From NCBI GenBank assembly GCA_016719605.1, contig JADJYW010000002.1, forward strand, positions 62,001 to 126,000: DNA of 64,000 bases. Reading direction: 5' to 3'. Positions 40,534 through 49,573 of this stretch are shown here, piece after piece; within the stretch, counting starts at the first letter, position 1; each line of letters starts with the position of its first letter. The DNA is from Lewinellaceae bacterium (GTDB taxonomy: Bacteria; Bacteroidota; Bacteroidia; Chitinophagales; Saprospiraceae). The notes under the pieces are model-generated. The model saw nothing but the letters and a program-made list of their open reading frames with translations, searched no databases and was not told where the DNA came from. Both the position numbers and the translations under genes were made by a program.

Positions 40534-41642
40534 ATGGCACTTATCACGCCAATCCGTTTTATTGATCGCGATAAAACGAATTTTTACAGTACGCTGCACA
40601 ATCGTGTGGATGCCTATTTCAAGCAAAAAGGCTTGTCGAAGCATGCCAACACGAGTGTCGTTATCAAAACGATCGTAATGATGACGGCATACCTGCTCCC
40701 GCTCGTTCTGCTGGTCTGGTTTCAACCCGACCTGGGTGTTGCCCTGGCTTTGTGGACACTCATGGGCGTAGCCATGGCCGGCGTAGGCATGAACGTCATG
40801 CACGATGCCAACCACGGCGCGTTTTCGTCCAACCCGCGCATCAATGCGCTGGTCGGGTACTCCATCAATCTGCTGGGCGGTTCCGCGTTCAATTGGAAAC
40901 TACAGCACAACCACCTGCACCACTCATTCACCAACATTACGCACTGGGACGACGATATTGCCGACAAGCCCGGCTTGCGTCTTTCGCCCCACACGGAGGT
41001 GAAGCCGGCCCACCGTTCCCAATGGCTGCACGCTATTTTTATTTACAGCATCGTCACGCTGTACTGGGTACTGGGGAAGGATTTTGTACAATTTGTTCGC
41101 TACACCCGCAATGGCGTCAACAAAAATACGCCTGCCCAAAACCGGGTGCTGCTGGCCAAAATTATCGCTACAAAATTAGTTTACCTCGCCATTTTTTTGC
41201 CACACCTGTTTTGTTCGGGATTCCCGTGCTGGAAGTGCTCGCCGGTTTTCTGTTGATGCACTTTGTCGGCGGCATCATCCTGACTGTTATTTTTCAACTG
41301 GCGCACACGGTGGAAGAAACCACGTTCCCGCAACCCAACGCGCAGGGAACTATCGAAAATGACTGGGCGATTCACCAGATGAATACCACGGTCAATTTCT
41401 GTCGCCAAAACCGGCTGTTGTCCTGGTACGTCGGCGGACTGAATTTCCAGGTGGAGCACCACCTTTTTCCAAAAATTTGCCACGTCCACTACCCGCGCAT
41501 CGCCGGCATCGTACAAAACACAGCCGCGGAATTCAATATCCCGTATCTGGAGCACAAAAGTTTTGGCCTTGCCCTGCGCTCGCACTTTGCTACGCTCAAG
41601 CGCTTTGGCTCGGTACCGGATATGGACGAACTGATGGGGTGA
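40534..41642 (+). CDS. Membrane fatty acid desaturase, one frame break
   Basis: The protein has the three histidine boxes of membrane acyl desaturases: HDANHGAF, HNHLHHSF and, after the break, QVEHHLFP. The last box with Gln is typical of front-end or linoleoyl-CoA-type enzymes. Membrane segments lie at about residues 45-65, 70-90 and 165-185. The frame changes at the T-run 41192-41198; one more T gives LAIFFATPVLFGIPVLEVLAGF. The corrected length is 369 residues. It inserts a double bond into an acyl chain at the membrane using di-iron chemistry. All three boxes survive, so the break is probably not real inactivation. Confidence 0.88.
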
Positions 41643-41679
41643 GGGCAAGAGGCAACTGTAAAAAAAATGCAGATGTGCG

Positions 41680-41710
41680 TTTGTTTGTAAAATAATTTGT
41701 TTTATGTTTG
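41680..41710 (+). promoter_or_regulatory. Complete Bacteroidota-type promoter for the DUF1761 gene
   Basis: TTTG at 41680-41683 and TATGTTTG at 41703-41710 are separated by 19 bases, the spacing known for Bacteroidota -33/-7 promoters. The ATG follows 40 bases later. This is the best complete promoter I found in the window. Confidence 0.6.
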
Positions 41711-41749
41711 TTGCGTCTTTCACCTTTTTCAAAACAAAACGCAACTTTT

Positions 41750-42178
41750 ATGGAAAGCAAAACAAACTGGTTAGCCATCGTTGTCTCCGTCATCGTCTCC
41801 ATGTCTATTGGATTCCTTTGGTACGGGGTTCTGTTTCAAAACCAATGGATGTCCGGTAACGGTATCACCCTGGAAGGCGAAAAGCTCTTCAGGAATGGTG
41901 CAGAAATGCCTATGTCGTCCATGCCTATGATCGTCAACACCGTTGTTATGGTGGTGTATGCGCTCTTGATGAACTGGCTACTTGGCAAAATGAATGTCAG
42001 TACCTGGCAAACCGGCGCCTCCGTTGGCGCCGCTATCGGCCTGATGATGGTTGGCGGCATTCTAACCGGCAATATGTTTGCCGGTGACCCGATGAGCCTG
42101 ACCTGGGTGGACGGCTCGTACTCGTTCGTGCTGTTCGTGCTGATTGGCGCGATTGTAGGCGGCTGGCGGAAAAAATAA
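41750..42178 (+). CDS. DUF1761-family small membrane protein
   Basis: The 142-residue protein has four hydrophobic segments. It opens WLAIVVSVIVSMSIGFLWYGVLF and continues NQWMSGNGITLE, the DUF1761 signature of a first helix ending in W-Y-G. VVMVVYALLMNWLLGKM, ASVGAAIGLMMVGGILTG and SYSFVLFVLIGAIVGGW form the remaining helices. The function of the family is unknown. It has its own promoter and stands after the desaturase on the same strand; no operon partner follows. Confidence 0.85.
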   Translation: MESKTNWLAIVVSVIVSMSIGFLWYGVLFQNQWMSGNGITLEGEKLFRNGAEMPMSSMPMIVNTVVMVVYALLMNWLLGKMNVSTWQTGASVGAAIGLMMVGGILTGNMFAGDPMSLTWVDGSYSFVLFVLIGAIVGGWRKK

Positions 42179-42205
42179 CTGCTTGCCGGAACGCGGATGC
42201 TGATG

Positions 42206-42316
42206 GCCATAAACCTTCCAGGTTTGTCAAACCCTGGAAGGTTTTCGCCCTGCTTGGTGTTTTCACCAAGCGGTTCTACGCGAGGCTGCTTGGTGAAAAC
42301 ACCAAGCAGGGCGAAA
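42206..42316. repeat. Composite of two palindromic repeat families
   Basis: First comes AACCTTCCAGGTTTG ... CAAACCCTGGAAGGTT (about 42207-42241), then at once a GCTTGGTG double hairpin (42244-42316, bounded by TTCGCCC and GGGCGAA). The hairpin copy has its middle in the opposite orientation to the copies at 13.6-13.9 and 22.3 kb. A half copy of the first family follows at 42369-42391. The gap 42179-42576 contains only these repeats and the hairpin at 42463. Confidence 0.85.
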
Positions 42317-42462
42317 GAGGAAGCAAAATATGCGTAGCCGATGCTCGGCGGTATCGGGTTTGACGCACGTCAAACCTGGAAGGTTTACCCAAACCGAACC
42401 AGAACAATTAATGGTGCCACGATCCGGCTTCGGAATTGATACAATCTGAATGAATTGTAGCG

Positions 42463-42503
42463 CAGCGGCGCGGAGTTGATTTCAAAAAAACTCTGCGCCG
42501 CTG
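42463..42503. terminator. CAGCGGCGCGGAGTT hairpin between convergent genes
   Basis: Bases 42463-42477 pair with 42489-42503 with one mismatch, and TGTTTTT follows. It lies between the DUF1761 gene and the convergent cytochrome c gene, so a bidirectional terminator is plausible, though it may also be another dispersed repeat. Confidence 0.5.
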
Positions 42504-42576
42504 TGTTTTTATTTGGTGAATCCGGTTAGTTCTGGCTACTTTTTGACTTCTCACACAACCCTTTTTTTATTTCTCC

Positions 42577-43311
42577 TCACTCCGGCATACCCTTGTCTAC
42601 CCAGTTTTTTACCTTGGAAACAGCGCACGCCGACAGCGCCGCGCCGCCCTGCGGCATAGCTGGATAGCCCGGCAGCCGGGCAATAACGCCGTACAGTTTT
42701 CCACTTTGGCCACTGGCTTTGGCCTCGCCGTAGGTGGTGAGGCGCAAGCCTGCCGATGGGTTGGCGCCGCCGTGACAGCCGGTGCAGTACGTTGACATCA
42801 ACGTGCCGACGTAATTAGTGTAGGTCACGTTGGTCGTATCACAGGAACCGTAGTTCTCGTTGCAGGTGGTGTTTTTGGCGCCCTGCTCAATCCATTTGCG
42901 GATCAGGCTTTTTTGTTCGGCAGTGAGCGCGGCTGCGGGCGGGCGCGGCATCCGTTTGTCCGGGTCGGTTTCCAGAATGACCTCGTACAGGTCGCTGCCA
43001 CCGGGGTTGAATGGCTTTACTTTTCCGGTGGCCATTACCTGTTGGTAAGTAGTCAGAACCACGCCGTCCTGGTGCGACGCTGCGTCGTGGCAGCCTGGCA
43101 TAGCGCACTGCGAGATCAGCAGGGGCAATACTTGTACTTCGAAATATACCGAATCCGGGCTACAGGGCCAGCCGGTTGTGGTACCTGGGTCGAGCGTATC
43201 CACGGGGTCCGGATCCCCGCCGCCGGAAAACAGCGGGTCGTGTTTGCATGCGGGCAGGACGAGTGTGGCAAACAGGCCGAGGAAAGCAAGGGAGACGAAA
43301 AAAAAGCGCAT
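42577..43311 (-). CDS. Cytochrome c-domain lipoprotein
   Basis: The start is ATG 43309-43311, where a lipoprotein signal begins (FFFVSLAFLGLFATLVLPAC). The 244-residue protein has two heme-type sites. The first is QCAMPGCHD (Cx4CH rather than CxxCH, a spelling I recall from Bacteroidota surface cytochromes) and the second is YCTGCHGG (CxxCH). Between them is VKPFNPGGSDLYEVILETDPDKRMP and a possible Met ligand region; the end has MPQGGAALSACAVSKVKNWV. It is probably anchored outside the inner membrane and carries electrons, but no redox partner gene is nearby. Confidence 0.82.
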   Translation of the reverse strand: MRFFFVSLAFLGLFATLVLPACKHDPLFSGGGDPDPVDTLDPGTTTGWPCSPDSVYFEVQVLPLLISQCAMPGCHDAASHQDGVVLTTYQQVMATGKVKPFNPGGSDLYEVILETDPDKRMPRPPAAALTAEQKSLIRKWIEQGAKNTTCNENYGSCDTTNVTYTNYVGTLMSTYCTGCHGGANPSAGLRLTTYGEAKASGQSGKLYGVIARLPGYPAMPQGGAALSACAVSKVKNWVDKGMPE

Positions 43312-43500
43312 TGTGTTTGTGTTTAGGTGTTTGGGTGTTTTTGTGTTTTCGTACTCAAACTCGAGAAGCGCGAATACTACGCTTAAAAAACCCCCACAAA
43401 AAACGCGCACGGCGCCCGATTCCTTTCTGTCAAACTTGCCGAACGGGAAGAATCTGTTGCCGAACAGGCAGGCTACTGAACATTTTTGTTTTTCGGACAC

Positions 43501-43612
43501 CCTGGAAGGTCTCGTCCCGAGAATACCAGAAGTATGGCCAGAAACCTTCTAACCAGGAACCCTCTAACCTTCCCCTGGAAGGTCTCGTCCCGAGAATATC
43601 AGAAGTATGGCC
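43501..43612. repeat. Direct repeat of 39 bases plus CTTCTAACC tract
   Basis: Bases 43501-43539 and 43574-43612 differ at one position (CCTGGAAGGTCTCGTCCCGA...). Between them is AACCTTCTAACCAGGAACCCTCTAACCTTCC, similar to tracts at 47346-47416 and 55990-56190. The gap 43312-43699 holds this repeat, a GTGTTTGGGTG relic and a GCCGAACAGGCA motif twice (near 43460 and 43611). Confidence 0.8.
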
Positions 43613-43699
43613 GAACAGGCACGTTCGGGAGTAAAAAATGCCCGCTCGGTATGCTTGTCGCCACAACATGATCCTGCCTTGTCCTACTTTTACCCTGAA

Positions 43700-44263
43700 A
43701 TGAACAGTATTTTACTAAAAATAACGGTCTTACTCGGTGCGCTTGTGGTGTGTGCAGGAGGACTCCCACCCGCCGGCGATACCTTCCGCTGCGAAAACGG
43801 ACGTATCGTATTGAAATCCGAAGCACCGCTGGAGGTCATCCAGGCCCGGAGCAGCCAGCTGCGCGGTATCCTCGACCCGGAGCGCCAAACATTCGCATGG
43901 ACGGTGGAAGTCAGTACCTTCGATGGTTTCAACAGCCCGCTCCAGCGCGAACATTTCAACGAAAACTACATGGAAACAACCCGGTTTCCAAAGGCGACGT
44001 TCAGCGGCAAAATCATCGAGGAAATTGATTTTACAAAAAATGGAATCCAATCCGTGCGCGCCAAAGGCAAACTCAACATCCACGGCGTGGAACAGGAACG
44101 CATCGTCAAGGGCCAACTGGAAATAAAAGGTAACAAAATCCGGATACAAGCCAAATTCACCGTGTCTCTGGCCGATCACGATATTGCCATACCCAAAGTA
44201 GTTTACCAAAAAATTGCCGAGGAAATAACCGTGACGGTGGAAGCCGAACTCGTGAACAAGTAA
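43700..44263 (+). CDS. YceI-like secreted protein
   Basis: The start at ATG 43700 gives 187 residues with an N-terminal signal (LLKITVLLGALVVCAGG). The body is the YceI lipocalin-like barrel: SQLRGILDPERQTFAWTVEV, NENYMETTRFPKATFSGKI (the conserved phenylalanine-proline turn), AKGKLNIHGVEQERIVKG, and the terminal FTVSLADHDIAIPKVVYQKI. Members bind isoprenoids or other lipids in the periplasm; the ligand here is unknown. The stop lies 13 bases before the sensor kinase start, so the two may be co-transcribed. Confidence 0.87.
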   Translation: MNSILLKITVLLGALVVCAGGLPPAGDTFRCENGRIVLKSEAPLEVIQARSSQLRGILDPERQTFAWTVEVSTFDGFNSPLQREHFNENYMETTRFPKATFSGKIIEEIDFTKNGIQSVRAKGKLNIHGVEQERIVKGQLEIKGNKIRIQAKFTVSLADHDIAIPKVVYQKIAEEITVTVEAELVNK

Positions 44264-44276
44264 CCCCTCCCGCGCT

Positions 44277-47200
44277 ATGTCCCGACTCTATTCCGTCTTT
44301 TTTCCTGACTTGGTGCGCCGCTTTTTTTGCCGGCGTGGGGGCCAACATCGGCGGAATAATGCAGTACGCGCACTCATAATCCTCTTCTCCTGCTGCACCG
44401 CCGAAGCCCAAACCCCTGTTTTCCGCCTTCGGGAAACAAAAGATGCGGGCGATGTACACCTCACAACGGCTTTGCAGGACAGTCGGGGCTGGTTTTGGCT
44501 CGGTGCGCAGGAAGGGCTGTACCGTTACGATGGTCTGGAACTCCAACCTGTGCAAATTCCGGATACCCTGCGGGGCGCCGTGAGCGCCCTGTTTGAATGG
44601 GATGGCCAGATTTGGGTGGGCTTTCGCAGCGGCGCCATTGGATTGCTGCCCCTCAACCATGCTTTTGTAGCCACCACCAATGGCCTGAATACCTATTCCG
44701 CACGGCTCCATTCCTGGACGCCGGAAGAAGGACTTCCCAAAAAAGCAATCACGGGTTTTACCGCCGATTCCTCGGGCGGACTCTGGATTTCTACCTACGG
44801 CGAAGGCTTGTACTGCCTGAAAAACAAACGCTTGTACCAATTCAATGCCGATGATGACGGTCTCGGCAGCAACGAAATATATGCCCTCGCGACCGATGCC
44901 CATGGCCGGATTTGGGCGGCCACCGACGCTGGAATCAGCATTTGTTCCATGCCCGCACCGGGCAAAAAACGGGTGCGGCGCCTCACGGTAGCCGACGGCC
45001 TGCCCGACGAGATCGCCACCGCTCTGCTGGCCGACCGCGCAGGGAACATCTGGATCGGAACACACGAAAAAGGCGTTTGTCGCTACAACCTTGCGCAGCA
45101 AAAATTTGAATTTCAAACACCAAACTGGTCCTGTGGCGCCGTGACGAGCTTAGCAGTTTTTGGCAGTAACGAGCTCTGGATCGGTACGGAAAAGGACGGC
45201 CTCGTGTGGCTCGAAATAGCCGCCGGAACAGAACACACCCTGCCCGCCGCGCACCCCCTCCGCCGCGCGCGTATTCGCGCCCTGCGCAAAGACCGCGAGG
45301 GCCTGCTCTGGGCCGTGACCGAAAAAGGCGCGCTGTACTCGGCCAACGTCCGGTTCGGCATGCTCGAAGTGCCTTTCGGCAATGTGCTCTCGGTACTGAC
45401 CGACCGCCGTGGTCGGGTTTGGGCCGGCAGTCCCGAGGGGCTTTTTTGCTTTGAAAATGGTGTGCTGAAGCCAGTACTGCCGCGGGCAGGTATGCCGAAG
45501 CCGCAAAACGTCGTCGCGCTGTGGGAATCGCCCGGTGATGGTTCGATCTGGGCGGGCACGTTTGACTACGGGGTATTTATTGTCAGCCCGGAAGGGCAAC
45601 TGCTGCGACGCCTCGCTGTACCGGCGGGTTTTAACCCGCCGCCTCCCTTCGCGCGACGGCGGGTTAAAACCCGCCGGTACAGTAAGCGGCAGGTTAAAAC
45701 CCGCCGGTACTTGCATGGAGGACAACAATGTGCTGGCTATTTCCGGCGACGAGCGGCAAGTCTGGCTGGCTACATTTGGTGGTGTGACGGCGGTAAATCA
45801 ACAGACCGGAGCGTGCACCCGTCTGGATGCGCTGGGCAACGGCTATGTGTACAGTGTGTTCCGCGACAGCCGGCGACGGGTGTGGTTTGGTACCGATGGC
45901 AAGGGCCTTGTGGTGCTGAAAAACAACCAGTTCCGGCACATAACCGAGGTGAATGGACAGTCGCTGAAAACAGTGTACAGCATTGCTGAAGACCGGAACG
46001 GACATATTTGGTTTAGTACCGACAAAGACGGACTGTTTCGGTACGACGGCAAAAAATATCACCGGTACGGCACGGAAAACAACCTGCACCGCCTTGCCGG
46101 TACGGGTTTGGCCATGGATGGAAACGGCCAGCTCCTCATTGCCTACGACGATGGCGTGGATATTCTGAACCCTGCACGACCGGGCCATGTCACCTTTTGC
46201 GACGCGGCTATTGGCGCCCCCGATGCCGATGTGAATCTGAACGCGTTGTGCCGCGATGCACAAGGCAATATCTGGCTCGGCGCCCGGCAAGGTATTCTGC
46301 GCGTGGCGGCATTCGACGAACTGTTTCTGGACGATCCGCAGCCGGGTATCACCGCGGTATCGGTGTTTTCCGAGCCGGTAGATTTTTTGAACCAAACAAC
46401 CTTTTCTTACGATCAAAACTACTTCGTGTTCAATTTTACCGGCCTGTGGTACACCGACCCCGAATCGGTGCGCTATCGCTACCGGCTCGACGGATTCGAT
46501 CCCGACTGGAAGATATCCAAAGACCATATAGCATCGTACCCCAACCTGCCGCCGGGGCGCTACACGTTTCGCGTGCAAACGAGCGAGCACGGCAACTTTG
46601 AGCGGGTGCCGGAGGCTTTCTGGTCGTTCACTGTGGAGCAGCCGTACTGGACGAGGTGGTGGTTTGTGTTGCTCGCGCTGGTTTTGACCGGCGGGCTTTT
46701 TATTGTTTTTATCAAAAATCGGGAGCAGCGGCTGCAGCGCGAGGCACAACTGAAACGGAAAACCGTGGAATCGCAATTCGAAGCGCTGAAGAGCCAGATC
46801 AACCCGCACTTTTTGTTCAACAGCTTCAACACGCTCATCGCCATCATCGAGGAAAGCCCCAAGATGGCCGTGGAGTATGTGGAGCACCTGTCCGATTTTT
46901 ACCGCAGCATCATCGCCTACCGCGAGCGGGATTTTATTAGCCTGCAAGAAGAGCGGGACCTGGTGCGCAGTTTCGATTTTTTACTGAAAAAACGTTTTGA
47001 GGACGGCTTCCAATTGGTGGACCGTCTCAACGGGCAAACCGGTCTCATCATGCCCCTGGCCCTGCAAATGCTGGTGGAAAATGCGGTGAAACACAATGTC
47101 ATTTCTGCAGCCAGGCCGCTCACAGTGGAAATTTTTGCCGACAGCAACGGCTATGTGGTGGTGCGCAACAACATCCAGCCCAAAATAAAACCCGAACCAA

Positions 47201-47331
47201 GTACCCATTTCGGCTTGCAAAGCCTCGTGCACCGTTACCGCCTTTTGGGCGAACGCCCGGTGATAGTGGAAAACGACGGAGCGTTTTTTGTGGTGAAGGT
47301 GCCGTTGAGATCAAGTGCTTCCGTGTTTTAG
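44277..47331 (+). CDS. LytS-type histidine kinase with propeller sensor, interrupted by a palindromic repeat
   Basis: The N-terminal part (from ATG 44277) has a signal region and Reg_prop propeller blades (LQDSRGWFWLGAQEGLYRYDG, GLWISTYGEGLYCL). The frame ends in the repeat at 45616-45710, and the rest reads on from about 45711 in another frame. That part has more blades (RRRVWFGTDGKGLVVL), a Y_Y_Y domain (VFNFTGLWYTDPESVRYRYR), one membrane helix, then the His_kinase domain with SQINPHFLFNSFNTL (phospho-acceptor His) and LQMLVENAVKHN (ATP N-box). The two frames differ by +1, so a single chain cannot be read. The kinase is paired with the LytTR regulator 94 bases downstream. Either the repeat has inactivated the sensor or the region has a sequence error. 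Confidence 0.8.
45616..45710. repeat. Perfect 26-bp palindrome plus third arm inside the kinase gene
   Basis: Bases 45616-45641 (CTGTACCGGCGGGTTTTAAC...) are the exact reverse complement of 45657-45682, with a 15-base loop. A further near copy of the right arm lies at 45687-45710, ending GTAC. Both outer ends carry GTAC, possibly the insertion target. The element lies between two halves of one kinase gene. Confidence 0.9.
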
Positions 47332-47345
47332 TGTTTGGGTTACGG

Positions 47346-47416
47346 AGGTACTCCAACCCTCCAACCAGAAACCCTCTAACCAGAAACCCTCCAACCAGAA
47401 ACCCTCCAACCCACCA
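47346..47416. repeat. CCTCCAACCAGAAAC tandem tract
   Basis: Units of about 16 bases (CTCCAACCAGAAACC) repeat four times directly before the response-regulator gene. The reverse complement of the same text occurs in 55990-56080, and a short version at 43548-43573. Confidence 0.8.
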
Positions 47417-47425
47417 AGATAAATT

Positions 47426-48187
47426 ATGAAAATACTGATCGTCGAAGATGAAAATGCCGCTGCCCGCCGCTTAGAAAAACTCCTGACCGAGGTGGCGCCC
47501 GAGGCCATTGTGCTTGCCCGTTTAGACAGCGTGGAGGCTACCGTCCTGTGGTTGCAAAATAACCCGCAGCCTGATCTGATTTTGCTGGATATCCACCTGG
47601 CCGACGGGTCGAGTTTTGAAATTTTCGATCATCTGCAAGTCGCGTGTCCGGTTATCTTTACGACCGCCTACGACGAGTATGCGCTGCGCGCATTCAAGGT
47701 AAATGCCGTGGACTATTTGCTCAAACCAATTAAAACCAACGAGTTGACTGCCGCGCTGGATAAGTACAGGCGGCTGTCTCGGGCTGCCGTACCCGACTAC
47801 GCCCCGCTGCTCGATATGCTGCGCAAAAAGGAGGGCACGGGTTACCTGCGCCGGATGCTCATCCGGTTCAGCAACAGTATCAAACTTGTGGACATGAGCG
47901 ACGCTGCGTACTTCTATACCAAAGATAAAATCACCTTCCTCGTGGCCCGCAGCACAGGCAAGCGCTTTCCGGTAGACTATCCGCTGGACAAACTGGAAAA
48001 TCTGCTCGACCCTGCCGTGTTTTTCCGCATCAACCGCCAGTTTATCATCCATGTGGCGGCTATCCGGGAAATGCACCCGTACTCCAAAAGCCGGGTGAAG
48101 GTGGTGCTGGAACATGCCACCGATCAGGATACGATCGTAAGCACGGAACGGTCGGCAGAGTTTAAAAAATGGCTGGTAGGGGAGTGA
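47426..48187 (+). CDS. LytTR-family response regulator
   Basis: The 253-residue protein has a receiver domain with the acidic pair in IVEDEN (residues 7-9), phospho-acceptor Asp55 in LILLDIHLADG, Thr80 in FTTAYDEYA and Lys100 in LLKPIKT. A LytTR DNA-binding domain follows (about 145-250), with RRMLIRFSNSIKLVDMSDAA, YFYTKDKITFLVA, FFRINRQFIIHVAAI and SRVKVVLEHA. It should be phosphorylated by the kinase just upstream. If that kinase is truly broken, this regulator has lost its input. No target promoter can be named from the sequence. Confidence 0.92.
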   Translation: MKILIVEDENAAARRLEKLLTEVAPEAIVLARLDSVEATVLWLQNNPQPDLILLDIHLADGSSFEIFDHLQVACPVIFTTAYDEYALRAFKVNAVDYLLKPIKTNELTAALDKYRRLSRAAVPDYAPLLDMLRKKEGTGYLRRMLIRFSNSIKLVDMSDAAYFYTKDKITFLVARSTGKRFPVDYPLDKLENLLDPAVFFRINRQFIIHVAAIREMHPYSKSRVKVVLEHATDQDTIVSTERSAEFKKWLVGE

Positions 48188-48235
48188 GCGTTGGGGTTCG
48201 GACGCCGCCAACTAAGGCCAAATTTTAATTTTTCC

Positions 48236-48820
48236 TTAAGCCCCCATAATGCCCGTCTTGACTTCTCCGGCTCGCTTGTACTGGGCAACGATCACTCCGC
48301 TTGGTGTCGCTATACTCTCTATTAAACGGAATGCTGCGGGGATCGTACCATTGCCAAACAACCTATTTCCAATGCCGAGAGTCACCGGATGAATCAGAAG
48401 CCAGATTTCATCCACTAAATCATGTTTGAGCAGTGTCTGGACCAGGTTGCCACTACCATGAACCTGAATATCAGAACCTTCCGATTTTTTGATATTTTTG
48501 ATATCGTCTACGCTTTTAAGAAAAACTGAATTTTTCCAATCTGACCTGTCCAGAGTAGTACTCATCACATATTTGGTGACATCGTTGACGCCAGGCCAGA
48601 TGTCCTCATGGTCAGGAAAGAAGGAAGCAAACATTTCAAAGGTTTTTCGGCCCAAAAGAAGGTCCCTCGCCGGTTGTTTTTGTTTTTCCGCGATTTCATC
48701 AAGCGCTTCATCGTAATACGGAGCGCTCCAGCCGCCATATTGGAAACCATCCTCAGGCCCACCGGCGGCTTGTATGACTCCATCTAATGTAATGAATGAT
48801 CCAACAATTATTTTTCTCAT
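48236..48820 (-). CDS. RibD/dihydrofolate-reductase-like protein
   Basis: ATG 48818-48820 starts the conserved text MRKIIVGSFITLDGVIQAAG; codons upstream belong to a repeat. The 194-residue protein is a RibD_C domain: GGPEDGFQYGGWSAPYYDEA, DLLLGRKTFEMFASFFP, KYVMSTTLDRSDWKNS, EGSDIQVHGSGNLVQTLL with the Gly-rich nucleotide site, and DEIWLLIHPVTLGIGNRLF. Family members bind NADPH and reduce unknown substrates; stand-alone members of this subgroup are common in Bacteroidota. The gene converges with the LytTR gene. Confidence 0.87.
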   Translation of the reverse strand: MRKIIVGSFITLDGVIQAAGGPEDGFQYGGWSAPYYDEALDEIAEKQKQPARDLLLGRKTFEMFASFFPDHEDIWPGVNDVTKYVMSTTLDRSDWKNSVFLKSVDDIKNIKKSEGSDIQVHGSGNLVQTLLKHDLVDEIWLLIHPVTLGIGNRLFGNGTIPAAFRLIESIATPSGVIVAQYKRAGEVKTGIMGA

Positions 48821-48840
48821 GTTTTTGAATTTTAATTTTT

Positions 48841-48987
48841 GGTGGTGGCAAATTTCGAGTGATGGAACGCGGATTAAACGGATGCAGGCAACACGGATTT
48901 TCACGGATTCCTTAAATAAATCCGTGAAAATCCGTGTTGCCTGCATCCGTTTAATCCGCGTTCCATCACTCGAAATTTGCCACCACC
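48841..48987. repeat. Perfect 69-bp inverted repeat
   Basis: Bases 48841-48909 (starting GGTGGTGGCAAATTTCGAGT) are the exact reverse complement of 48919-48987, with a nine-base loop CCTTAAATA. No coding capacity and no terminal duplication are visible. It lies in the gap between the two minus-strand genes RibD-like and QueD. Confidence 0.95.
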
Positions 48988-49057
48988 TAATTTTTAAATA
49001 CCCGGCCCGATGCTCAAAAGATAGTTTTGGCGCGGCGGCACCGTACTTCGGAGGTGC

Positions 49058-49414
49058 TCATGCCCCGTCGTACACCACCCCCGAAGTTGGTGTCTCGTGC
49101 AGTTCGATCCTCGACAACAGCGGTATTCCGGGTTTGATACTGTTCCACAGCCAAACGGCGATGTTTTCGCAGGTCGGGTTTTCCAGCCCTTCGATGTTGT
49201 TGAGCAGCTGGTGATCCAGTTTGTTGATGATGGGATCCATCACGCGTTTTACTTCTGCAAAATCCATAACCCAACCGAGGGTTTTGTCCAAATCGCCTTT
49301 GATGTACACGACAAGCCGATAGGTGTGCCCGTGCATGCCCCGGCATTTGTGCTCGGGCGGGACATTGGGCAGGAAATGCGCGGAATCGAACGTGAATTGT
49401 TTGAATATTTCCAT
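49058..49414 (-). CDS. queD: 6-carboxytetrahydropterin synthase (QueD-like)
   Basis: ATG 49412-49414 opens MEIFKQFTFDSAHFLP. The 118-residue protein has zinc ligands His13, His28 and His30 (SAHFLP, MHGHTY) and catalytic Cys24 in EHKCRG. Other marks are LGWVMDFAEVKRVM, LDHQLLNNI, NPTCENIAVWLW and the closing ELHETPTSGVVY with the conserved Glu. It converts dihydroneopterin triphosphate to carboxytetrahydropterin in queuosine synthesis; the PTPS family also includes pterin enzymes with the same fold, but the C-x3-HGH spelling supports QueD. A TATCTTTG box lies 44 bases upstream. Confidence 0.9.
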   Translation of the reverse strand: MEIFKQFTFDSAHFLPNVPPEHKCRGMHGHTYRLVVYIKGDLDKTLGWVMDFAEVKRVMDPIINKLDHQLLNNIEGLENPTCENIAVWLWNSIKPGIPLLSRIELHETPTSGVVYDGA

Positions 49415-49457
49415 GATGCTCGGATTGCCGGTTGTTGACGTGCCTGGGTTTCTCCCG

Positions 49458-49465
49458 CAAAGATA
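49458..49465 (-). promoter_or_regulatory. TATCTTTG -7 box for queD
   Basis: On the minus strand the bases read TATCTTTG (TAnnTTTG). A TTTTGCC lies 16 bases further upstream and may serve as -33. The start codon is 44 bases downstream. Confidence 0.5.
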
Positions 49466-49539
49466 CGGGCGGAAGGGAAGGCAAAAGGGCAAGTTTGCAA
49501 GGGGCAAAAGGCAAAAAGCAAAAAGCCGGGCAGGTGGCG

Positions 49540-49547
49540 TACTTTTG
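49540..49547 (+). promoter_or_regulatory. TACTTTTG -7 box for the esterase gene
   Basis: TACTTTTG fits TAnnTTTG and lies 26 bases before the ATG at 49574. No -33 motif is clear; the upstream region is a GCAAAA tandem tract. Confidence 0.45.
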
Positions 49548-49573
49548 TCCAGTAAACTAAATTCTACCTGCTC

